A DNA stretch of 64,000 nucleotides from a virus. Position 1 is the stretch's first letter. Each line of letters opens with the position of its first letter. Location: positions 16,260 to 80,259 of IMG/VR virus record IMGVR_UViG_3300021185_003122; one strand, 5' to 3'. The translations under genes and the position numbers were made by a program. Below are positions 56,461 through 63,516 of this stretch, piece after piece. The notes below the pieces were generated by a model. That model saw only the letters and a list, made by a program, of their open reading frames with translations. It had not been told where the DNA came from and ran no database searches.

Positions 56461-57408
56461 TTATAACCAATTAAAATTATTTCCCATATGCCCCCATTCA
56501 GCTGTTTTACTGAATATAGGCTTCTTTAAATCTAAAAACTCTATTACACCCTTTGGAGATAAATCATATCCTTCAACTTCTCTTTTAACTCCATCTATAA
56601 TAGCTGTAGCTTCTAAAGGTTGATCATGACCAATTGCATAAGCAAGTCTAACTAGTACTTCTTCTGCTTTATATCTTCTTAAATATTCAACTGCGATTGC
56701 TCTAGCCATGTAAGCTGCAGATCTATCTACTTTAGTCGCATCTTTACCTGAGAATGCTCCGCCACCTAAAGGAACTCTAGGACCATAATTATCTACTGCT
56801 AGTTTTCTTCCTGTTAGTCCAGCATCTGCATCGAATCCACCTAATAACCAATCACCGGCTGGGTTACAATGTAAGTCTTCTATTCTGTAATCAGGATATT
56901 GATCGAAAAATTCAACCACTAGGTCTTTAAGAATATTAGTAGGAGTGCAGCAAAATGAAGCTACTACCCTTAATGAGTTACCATTCATAGTAACTTGAGT
57001 TTTTCCATCGTACGGATACTTTTCGTATATATGTTGTGCTAATTTGCGAGCTAAGTAATACTCTTGAGGAACGTATTCTTCATTGTCGTTACAAGCATAT
57101 CCTATCATAATACCTTGATCTCCTGCTCCTCCTGTATCGACTCCTTGAGCAATTTCTGGTGATTGTCTAACTATGTTAGTCTGTACTCCGATATCCTTAC
57201 CGTATACTCTTTTAACTACCTCTGGTACATCTACAAATGCTTTAGTTGTCAACTCTCCAGTGACAGTTATAATCCCATGACCGCCCATCGTTTCGATAGC
57301 CGCTCTTGTATCTGGATCTTGTTTAAGACATTCGTCTAATATTGCATCTGAAATTCTATCACAGATCTTGTCTGGATGATTTGGTGTTACTACTTCTGCT
57401 GTTCTCAT
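56461..57408 (-). CDS. metK: S-adenosylmethionine synthetase, short form
   Basis: The 315-residue protein carries the MetK motifs: VTPNHPDKICDRISDAI (ATP and methionine site), TGGAGDQGIMIGYA (glycine loop), GDWLLGGFDADAGLTGRK (a clear MetK core) and GGGAFSGKDATKVDRSAAY. It makes SAM from methionine and ATP. It is about 70 residues shorter than cellular enzymes (about 380-400), partly at the N-terminus and in inter-motif loops. It could supply SAM to the methyltransferases, the SET protein and the radical SAM enzyme. Promoter at 57415-57443. Confidence 0.95.
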   Translation of the reverse strand: MRTAEVVTPNHPDKICDRISDAILDECLKQDPDTRAAIETMGGHGIITVTGELTTKAFVDVPEVVKRVYGKDIGVQTNIVRQSPEIAQGVDTGGAGDQGIMIGYACNDNEEYVPQEYYLARKLAQHIYEKYPYDGKTQVTMNGNSLRVVASFCCTPTNILKDLVVEFFDQYPDYRIEDLHCNPAGDWLLGGFDADAGLTGRKLAVDNYGPRVPLGGGAFSGKDATKVDRSAAYMARAIAVEYLRRYKAEEVLVRLAYAIGHDQPLEATAIIDGVKREVEGYDLSPKGVIEFLDLKKPIFSKTAEWGHMGNNFNWL

Positions 57409-57414
57409 AACTGT

Positions 57415-57443
57415 AATATACGAAATTAATTTAAATTAAACAA
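57415..57443 (-). promoter_or_regulatory. Class 1 promoter (TTG-N20-TATATT) before metK
   Basis: TTG, 20 nt ending TTCG, TATATTACAG on the minus strand; the box ends 6 nt before ATG 57408, so the leader is very short. It lies in the end of the halogenase gene. Confidence 0.65.
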
Positions 57444-58718
57444 GCTTTTTATTCTACTTGTTATTGGTCTTTTAGCATGAACAGGTATATTATATTTTTC
57501 AATAAGTAGTCTACTAAATATTACCCAGTTCTCTATAGTAAATAAGTATTCATTATTATCGGTCATACCTAACAGTTCTTTGTACTGACCTATGGTCTTA
57601 GGTTTAAAAGTAAAATCATTATTAAGTAACTTATAAAGGTTATTCGGAATAGGTGATGTAAATTGATCCCTCCAAAATGGGGTATCGTCTTTTATACTTA
57701 AATAATGATATTTGAGATGGATCATTATCTGATCATTTACTCGTCTGAAATAATCATTGTATTCCTTATGTTTAACATTCTGTAAAGTTCTACTTTTGGT
57801 AAAGTAGAGTAGTTGTTGACATACAGTCATTAATGATGTAGCTTCAAGAGGTTCAAAAAATCCACCACTTAATCCAATAGCAAAAGTATTACCTCTATAT
57901 AAATCTTTATAGTAACCAGATTCAAAATGTATAATTCTACTACTAAATCTATTGAATAATTTTTGACCCATATATTCCTCTAACTCTGCTCTAGCATCAT
58001 CGTCAGATATTCTAGTGTTATCGAATACATACCCACAACCATAACGATGTTGTAAGGGTATCTGCCATAACCATCCATGTTTCATAGCAACAGCATCTGT
58101 GTATGTTTTAGCAAGAGGATTATCAGATTTTCTTTCAATTGAAAAAGGTATTGCACTATTAACAGGAAGGTATTTTTTAGTTGATATCCATTTAGTATTA
58201 TATTCCTTACCAATAAGCAATCTAGCAAAACCAGAGCAATCAAAATAATGTTCAGCGGATATGTTACCGGTTTTTTCTAAATAAACTCTTGTTATATTTT
58301 CACCATTTCTTTCGCACCCAGTATACTTATCTATAATATGAATTATACCTCTTGATTTGGCTATACCTTTGAGAAAAGCAATAATTAAAGCACTATCAAA
58401 ATGATAAGCATAATTTATTCTTCTATTTGTAAAAAATAAGTTTTGAAAAGAATCATTATTACCAGACCAATTAGTAAACCTAACTCCAAATTTTTTAGTT
58501 CCATTAGTTTTACGTAGAAATTCTTCCTCTGTGATACCTAAACTCTTTAGTATACCAACTATTTGAGGAGTAGTACCCTCTCCTGCTCCTACTGATGGTA
58601 TTTTGTCACTTTAACTAAAAGCTATAGTCTGCCCAGGGTTATACTTCTGCATGTATAATGCAGTAAGCCAACCAGCTGTTCCTCCACCAATAATTAAAGC
58701 TGCATAATGATTATTCAT
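57426..58718 (-). pseudogene. Tryptophan halogenase-like gene with one in-frame stop codon
   Basis: Translation from ATG 58718 gives a flavin-halogenase N-terminus, with the FAD loop GGGTAGWLTA at residues 11-20, and is then cut by a TAA at 58611-58613 (codon 36). Beyond it the same frame continues for almost 400 codons: DKIPSVGAGEGTTPQIVG, FDCSGFARLLIGKEYN, and GLSGGFFEPLEATSL, all typical of the tryptophan-halogenase family. The stop sits where family members usually have an acidic residue (Glu codon with one change). No other frame change is needed. The start overlaps the nucleosidase-like stop. It may be a pseudogene, a sequencing error or stop readthrough; total length (430) is shorter than the usual 500 or more. 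Confidence 0.85.
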
Positions 58719-59271
58719 TTATGTATTTACTTTTAAATATTTCTTTAAAATTACTATAACCAGCAGCAGCGTTCTCTTCCCATGCAGATTTACTTCCATC
58801 GTCACTTACCCATTTATATATGGATACCTTTACTCCTTCATTTTTTGCAACCTTAGCTATAGAATATCCCTCCATATCTACTAAATTACATTTTTTAATC
58901 ATATTATTATAATGTAGGCTATAATAATTATTAGTATCATAAAAAGTATCTGTGGTGAATAACTTAATATCTGAGTTGTTAATTCTTATAGGATCATGTT
59001 CCGGTACTACACATCCGTAAAAATCATCATGTACCTCTCCTACTTCTAATACATCTCCTACCTTATGATCTTTTAAATTACCGCAAGAACCAAAATTAAT
59101 TATACAGTCAGGTCTTCCTCCTGCGTTTTCTAATTTATATTGTTCTATTAATTTTTTAGTATTTAAGGCTGCTTCAACCTTTCCAATACCTATAATATGA
59201 ATAGGTATACCGAATAGAGAATCATCATGATGTTCTAAACGAGTTGCTGATATTAATAAGATACGAGACAT
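58711..59271 (-). CDS. Nucleoside phosphorylase family, MTA/SAH nucleosidase-like
   Basis: The 186-residue protein has the purine-nucleosidase pattern: GIGKVEAALNTKKLIEQ (phosphate or ribose loop), CIINFGSCGNLKDHKVGDVL (the core strand-turn) and NLVDMEGYSIAKVAKNEGV, where the Met-Glu pair binds the ribose, with KWVSDDGSKSAW after it. It is shorter than cellular MTAN (about 230). If it works as MTA/SAH nucleosidase it frees adenine from SAM by-products; it could alternatively be a phosphorylase. The next gene upstream in the operon is an adenine phosphoribosyltransferase. Confidence 0.82.
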   Translation of the reverse strand: MSRILLISATRLEHHDDSLFGIPIHIIGIGKVEAALNTKKLIEQYKLENAGGRPDCIINFGSCGNLKDHKVGDVLEVGEVHDDFYGCVVPEHDPIRINNSDIKLFTTDTFYDTNNYYSLHYNNMIKKCNLVDMEGYSIAKVAKNEGVKVSIYKWVSDDGSKSAWEENAAAGYSNFKEIFKSKYINE

Positions 59272-59744
59272 TTGATATCATGATTTTTTAAGATTCCTAT
59301 ATCTAACAAACATAGAGAATCTATAACTTGATATCCTGCGTTTGTGGCTAGTTGTTCAGATGCTCTCATCGTACCACCGGTCGCGAGTACATCATCAACT
59401 AAAATTACATTACCCCATCCTTTTTCCATCTGTATAACATCTGTGCTATATTCAGTATCATATGATATAGTCTCTAAATTATCAGGAGGTAGCTTGCCTT
59501 GCTTTCTTATTAATTTAAAACCAGAGTTTGTTATCCACGCCAAAGCTGTCGCGAATATAAATCCTCTAGATTCAATACCTACAAAATAATCAATTTTATC
59601 ATATGATACGTCAATTAAGTCAGTCATTGCTTGTATTGCATCTTCAAATGCTTGTGGATCGGCAAGTAACGGTTGAATATCTCTAAATAAAATCCCTTCT
59701 TTTGGGTGGTCGGGTATGTCTTTTATAAACTGTTTAAATAACAT
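59253..59744 (-). CDS. apt: Adenine phosphoribosyltransferase
   Basis: PRPP binding loop VILVDDVLATGGTM, the upstream DYFVGIESRGFIFATALAW (adenine side) and the N-terminal IPDHPKEGILFRDI are the hallmarks of APRT. The 163-residue length is close to the family norm. It turns adenine and PRPP into AMP. Together with the nucleosidase-like gene (19-nt overlap) it would recycle adenine released from SAM-derived by-products into AMP. Confidence 0.92.
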   Translation of the reverse strand: MLFKQFIKDIPDHPKEGILFRDIQPLLADPQAFEDAIQAMTDLIDVSYDKIDYFVGIESRGFIFATALAWITNSGFKLIRKQGKLPPDNLETISYDTEYSTDVIQMEKGWGNVILVDDVLATGGTMRASEQLATNAGYQVIDSLCLLDIGILKNHDIKCLVSY

Positions 59745-59878
59745 TAATCTTGTTTACCAACTGCAGTAAAAGCTATTTTAAAAAGCGCGAGTATTCTCTT
59801 CCATAACGGAAGTTTTTCATTCTCGAACTGCTTTTTAGCATCTCTTCTTTTTGCTTGTTTTGTTTTGAATATGTTCAT
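59744..59878 (-). CDS. Small basic protein, 44 aa
   Basis: The frame from ATG 59878 to TAA 59744 encodes MNIFKTKQAKRRDAKKQFEN and a helical end (LWKRILALFKIAFTAVGK), an amphipathic peptide with a hydrophobic face. The stop overlaps the APRT start (TAATG). The stretch before it has a TATATTTA box but the -33 position reads TAG, not TTG. Function unknown. Confidence 0.6.
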   Translation of the reverse strand: MNIFKTKQAKRRDAKKQFENEKLPLWKRILALFKIAFTAVGKQD

Positions 59879-59916
59879 ATTAATAAATATAAGAAAAATA
59901 ACTAATGAATCCTAAT

Positions 59917-60684
59917 TTATATAATAAGATCCGGATTATCTGCTCCGATTAACTTTAAAATAGGATTATAAGTAGACCAAAACTTTTTTTGCATTTTTGG
60001 GTCAGTCACCCAGTGATTAGGCGTTCGCAATTCTATCATTATCTCCCCTTCATCCGCCATTTTTCTATCTTCAGCAAAGTAATCCAATTGTAAATGATAG
60101 AACGACTCTGCTGTTGGTTGGGTTCCTTTTTGCCAAAACTTAGAATCTTCATATTGAGATCTATTAATAGAATAAAAGTAAATAACGTTTTTAGTAGGTA
60201 GGTTAGGAAGAATATTAGTAATTATATTATTAGCTACTGATATATAATCTTGCATAAAAACATGACTATCGTATAGATGTCTTATATACCTATCATAAGC
60301 ATTTAAAGTATCAAGTACTTTCATTTGAGAATCTATAGAACGTAAATCTTCCCAAGTTACATTTAACTCACGCACGAATTCATTCTCTATCATCCCATAT
60401 GGACTCATATCTAAATGCTTTACGTCTGGTCTACGCACCATATGTTCCATCAAATGCAATTTACCTAAGTAATGACGAGTTGGGTCTGTGATTGCCACTA
60501 CTACGTAATCTTCTTTTTTCATTCTTGGACCACAAGTATGCAATCTATCAAGTAAGTACGAAGTACTACTACCTCCTGCTCCTAACTCTTGTATTTTAGC
60601 CTTACATCTATCTGCTACATATCTAACCCAATTGTCATCATGTTCAATGTAACTATCTCCAAAAAACCAAATATTTCTTCTCAT
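59917..60684 (-). CDS. SGNH hydrolase-like protein
   Basis: A block-I segment IWFFGDSYIEHDD, block-II ELGAGGSSTSYLL, a block-III region VVVAITDPTRH and a late TPNHWVTDP, likely the His of the triad, point to SGNH hydrolases. Length is 255, with an inserted helical segment. It resembles the SGNH genes at 21.5 and 52.7 kb. It is a sugar-modifying esterase candidate. A terminator directly upstream of its start (60697-60724) isolates it from the gene at 60771. Confidence 0.8.
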   Translation of the reverse strand: MRRNIWFFGDSYIEHDDNWVRYVADRCKAKIQELGAGGSSTSYLLDRLHTCGPRMKKEDYVVVAITDPTRHYLGKLHLMEHMVRRPDVKHLDMSPYGMIENEFVRELNVTWEDLRSIDSQMKVLDTLNAYDRYIRHLYDSHVFMQDYISVANNIITNILPNLPTKNVIYFYSINRSQYEDSKFWQKGTQPTAESFYHLQLDYFAEDRKMADEGEIMIELRTPNHWVTDPKMQKKFWSTYNPILKLIGADNPDLII

Positions 60685-60696
60685 ATAAATAAATAT

Positions 60697-60724
60697 AAAA
60701 AAAACCCTTCCGGAAAGGGAAGGG
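60697..60724 (-). terminator. Rho-independent terminator
   Basis: On the minus strand CCCTTCC, loop CTTTCC, GGAAGGG, then eight T. It ends the transcript that carries 60771-60944, or the chaperone genes. Confidence 0.85.
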
Positions 60725-60728
60725 CTTG

Positions 60729-60775
60729 TAAAAAATGCGCGTGGCGACTTCGTCGGGGAGGAAAAACGCCCTACC
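60729..60775 (-). repeat. GC-rich structured repeat, copy B
   Basis: The minus strand reads GACGAAGTCGCCACGCGC, 17 of 18 bases identical to the copy at 5464-5510, with CCTCCCC-type sequence before it and a T-run after it. It overlaps the stop of the 60771-60944 gene and precedes the terminator. Confidence 0.5.
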
Positions 60776-60944
60776 CCTTCACAGCATCCATGTTCGCTTT
60801 CTTGTAAGGTGTAATCAATTTCTTGATCTCACCAGCAGCTTTTCTAGCTCTTGCTTGAGAAGCTTTTGTAGTTCCACCGTTTTCGGCTTCTAAAATAGCA
60901 TACTGCTCTGCAATCTGCTCAAATAATTCTTGTTTTGCACTCAT
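60771..60944 (-). CDS. Histone H1-like small protein
   Basis: The 57-residue product is short, helical and basic, with the region SQARARKAAGEIKKLITPYK, which resembles the R-x-R-K-x-x-x-(D/E)-I-K-x-L pattern of Bacteroidota histone H1-like (Hc1-type) proteins. A chromosome- or genome-packing function is a family inference. It lies between the GroEL gene and a terminator, with no obvious promoter of its own. Confidence 0.65.
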   Translation of the reverse strand: MSAKQELFEQIAEQYAILEAENGGTTKASQARARKAAGEIKKLITPYKKANMDAVKG

Positions 60945-60960
60945 AATTAATTAATTAAAT

Positions 60961-62619
60961 TTAACCTAACAACATGTTTGGATCAACTCCATCTGTTGTT
61001 TTCTTTTTATTCTTTCCTGTTGAGACTACTGCTTCAGTAATTAGTAAAGTACCAGCTACTGATGCTGCATTTTCTAAGGCTAGTCTCGTTACCTTAGTAG
61101 GGTCTATAATACCCTCTTTAAACATATCAAAGTAATCTTCTTCTCTTGGATTGTAACCAAACCAAAACTCTCCGTTAACTTTAATATAGCTTTCTATATC
61201 TCCTATCTGATCATTGTTATAACCTGCATTCTCTAATATTTTAAAAAAAGGTCTTTCTACAGCATTTATAACTATATCATACCCTACTGCAACGTCTCCT
61301 TCTGGAGGAGGTGTTTCATCAAGGTCGTTTTGAAGTGTACCGACTAACCATAATGCAGCATTAAGTAAAGCTATTCCTCCTCCGGGAAGTATACCTTCTT
61401 CGATTGCTGCTTTGGTAGCATGAAGAGCATCATCTACTCTATCTTTCTTTTCTTTCATTTCTACTTCAGTATGACCACCTACATGTACTATAGCAACTCC
61501 TCCTACAAATTTAGATAATCTATCTTGAAGTTTTTCTTTTTCATATGGAGAAGTAGATTCTTCTATTTGAGTTTTAATCTCTTCTACTCTCTGTACTATA
61601 GCATCTTGATCACCTTTAGCATCTACAATAGTAGTTATCTCTTTACCGACAGTTACTTTATTTGCTTTACCTAACCAGTTAGTATCAAACTTATCTAATC
61701 TCATACCTTTTTCAGAAGATATAACCTGACCTCCTGTGAGTACTGCGATATCCTCTAAGCTTTGTTTTCTTCTATCACCAAACTCAGGAGCACCTACTGC
61801 AGCACAAGGAAGTATACCTCTCATCTTATTAACTACCATAGTAGATAACGCCTCTCCTGATATATCATCTGCAATGATAAGAAGAGGTTTATTCTGTTGA
61901 GATATAGCTTCTAGTAAAGGAAGTAGCTCTTTTACCTGACTAAGTTTTTTATCAGTAATAAGAATAAAAGGATCACTGAGAACAGCCTGCATTGAATTGT
62001 TGTCAGTAACGAAGTATGGAGACTTATAACCGCGATTGAATTGCATACCCTCAACAGTTTCAAGGTATGTCTCTCCAGTTTTTGATTCTTCGATTGCGAC
62101 AACACCATCAGTCCCAACTTTATCCATGGCAGTAGAAATTAACTCACCAACTTCTTGATCGTTATTGGCTGAAATTGTAGCTATCTGCTTAAGCTGTTCT
62201 TCATCTGTGATCTCTTTTGATTCTACGGCTAGATAGCCTGTTATGTCTTGAACTGCTTGTTCAATACCTTTTTTGATGTCAACTGCATTTGAACCTGCAG
62301 ACATTCTATCAATACCTTCACTTAAAATAGATTGAGCTAATAATGTAGAAGTAGTAGTTCCATCTCCTGCTTGTTCAGCAGTTTTTATAGATGCCTGTTT
62401 AACTATCTGTGCTCCTAAGTTTTCAACTTTATCTTTAAGTTCAATGGACTTAGCTACAGTAACCCCATCTTTAGTTGATACGGGATTACCCATATCTTGT
62501 TCTATAATAACATTACGTCCGGATGGACCTAATGTTGCCGTAACTGCATTTGCTAGTTTATCGACTCCGTCAGCTAGTTTATTTCTAGCTTCTTTTGAAA
62601 ATGTAATTTTTTTACTCAT
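60961..62619 (-). CDS. groEL: Chaperonin GroEL
   Basis: Full-length (552 residues) chaperonin with [43 protein letters not shown] (ATP-binding) and [18 protein letters not shown] motifs. The Gly-Gly-Met repeat tail of cellular GroEL is missing; the end reads [12 protein letters not shown]. The C-terminal half carries an inserted [17 protein letters not shown] stretch. It folds phage proteins and may replace or modify the host chaperonin. It is coupled to the GroES gene (two-base gap). Confidence 0.97.
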   Translation of the reverse strand: MSKKITFSKEARNKLADGVDKLANAVTATLGPSGRNVIIEQDMGNPVSTKDGVTVAKSIELKDKVENLGAQIVKQASIKTAEQAGDGTTTSTLLAQSILSEGIDRMSAGSNAVDIKKGIEQAVQDITGYLAVESKEITDEEQLKQIATISANNDQEVGELISTAMDKVGTDGVVAIEESKTGETYLETVEGMQFNRGYKSPYFVTDNNSMQAVLSDPFILITDKKLSQVKELLPLLEAISQQNKPLLIIADDISGEALSTMVVNKMRGILPCAAVGAPEFGDRRKQSLEDIAVLTGGQVISSEKGMRLDKFDTNWLGKANKVTVGKEITTIVDAKGDQDAIVQRVEEIKTQIEESTSPYEKEKLQDRLSKFVGGVAIVHVGGHTEVEMKEKKDRVDDALHATKAAIEEGILPGGGIALLNAALWLVGTLQNDLDETPPPEGDVAVGYDIVINAVERPFFKILENAGYNNDQIGDIESYIKVNGEFWFGYNPREEDYFDMFKEGIIDPTKVTRLALENAASVAGTLLITEAVVSTGKNKKKTTDGVDPNMLLG

Positions 62620-62621
62620 AA

Positions 62622-62948
62622 CTAATCTTCTTCAAATCCTACTGGTGGTTCCTGTTCTACTACTGCAAGTACTTCTCTATCAGAGGCAATATAGTACTCT
62701 TCTCCTTCAAAGTCTATTCTTAACGTACCAATCTTAGGTACTAAAATTATATCCCCTACTTTACAAGAACGTACGTGATTAATAACTCCTGTAGCAGTCC
62801 AAGCTCCTGGTCCTACTGCTAGTACTTGGCCCATCTCAGGCTTTTCTTTTCCCATATCAGGGATAACTATTGAACCATATGTCTGTTCACCTTCATCAAT
62901 AGGTTTTAACAGTATACGATCGTTAGTTGGTTTTAATTGTTTTGCCAT
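62622..62948 (-). CDS. groES: Co-chaperonin GroES
   Basis: The 108-residue protein begins LKPTNDRILLKPIDEGEQTY and contains VLAVGPGAWTATG and KVGDIILVPKIGTLRIDFEG, all typical GroES motifs; the mobile-loop region (residues about 18-32) replaces the usual GGI(V/L) with GSIVIPDM. Longer than the common 95-97 residues. It caps GroEL. Promoter at 62968-62996. Confidence 0.95.
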   Translation of the reverse strand: MAKQLKPTNDRILLKPIDEGEQTYGSIVIPDMGKEKPEMGQVLAVGPGAWTATGVINHVRSCKVGDIILVPKIGTLRIDFEGEEYYIASDREVLAVVEQEPPVGFEED

Positions 62949-62967
62949 TTATATAACGTTTATTATT

Positions 62968-62996
62968 AATATAAGATAATTTATTTGAAAGACAAA
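62968..62996 (-). promoter_or_regulatory. Class 1 promoter, AGTTT variant, before groES-groEL
   Basis: AGTTT, 20 nt ending ATCT, TATATTAATAAT on the minus strand, before the gene starting at 62948. Confidence 0.65.
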
Positions 62997-63014
62997 CTCG
63001 AGAGCATAAAAAAT

Positions 63015-63425
63015 TTAGCTAATTTTCAAAGTTTTTAACTCTGATCCTTTAGCAAAAGGAATTGTAACTGTTAATAGTCCGTCTATAAACTCAGCTTTTG
63101 CTTTACTAAGTTCAAACTTGCTATCAATTTTCCAGCCTAGATTAAAAGATCTTTTAGCTATACCTTTATGGATATAGTCTTTATTATCTTCGTTACTAGA
63201 CTTATCGTAATTAACTCTCAATGTACTATTTTGAGTCTGAATTTGAATATCCTCTTTTGAGATTCCTGTAGCCGCTATGTCGAATACTAAATCTGTATCC
63301 GTCGTATAAATGTCTACTGGGTGAGGAACTTTGGTTTCTGCAAGCGGAGAAAAAGTGCTTGCGTCTTGAAAAAAATTTCTAACTAAAATGTCGAACGGTG
63401 TACGTTCATAAAATAATGTACTCAT
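63015..63425 (-). CDS. Small heat-shock protein (Hsp20 family)
   Basis: The alpha-crystallin domain spans about residues 35-136, with VDIYTTDTDLVFDIAATGIS, KRSFNLGWKI and the signature AEFIDGLLTVTIP. Length (136) is normal for phage Hsp20 proteins. It holds unfolded proteins and works with GroEL/ES. A CTATTTAT motif lies about 80 nt upstream, which would give it late control separate from groES-groEL. Confidence 0.92.
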   Translation of the reverse strand: MSTLFYERTPFDILVRNFFQDASTFSPLAETKVPHPVDIYTTDTDLVFDIAATGISKEDIQIQTQNSTLRVNYDKSSNEDNKDYIHKGIAKRSFNLGWKIDSKFELSKAKAEFIDGLLTVTIPFAKGSELKTLKIS

Positions 63426-63505
63426 ATCATTAAAATTTATGATGCCCTAGGGTCATCGGTTAATAAAAAAATTAAAATCGCTCTCGAGTCGATCTCTCAT
63501 TTAAA

Positions 63506-63514
63506 ATAAATAGG
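63506..63514 (-). promoter_or_regulatory. CTATTTAT motif (class 2, possible late promoter)
   Basis: CCTATTTAT on the minus strand, about 80 nt before the Hsp20 gene and just past the polymerase stop. Confidence 0.45.
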
Positions 63515-63516
63515 CT

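Noticed and set aside
57426-58220. The 264-codon frame starting at 58220 as a complete gene
   Set aside because: It starts at a TTG within a conserved halogenase strand; the true N-terminal half lies upstream in the same frame, cut by one stop.
2458-63514. Reading the motif as a T4-type late promoter TATAAATA
   Set aside because: ATAAATAG is found on the plus strand, but the genes run on the minus strand, so the orientation is wrong for a T4-like late promoter.
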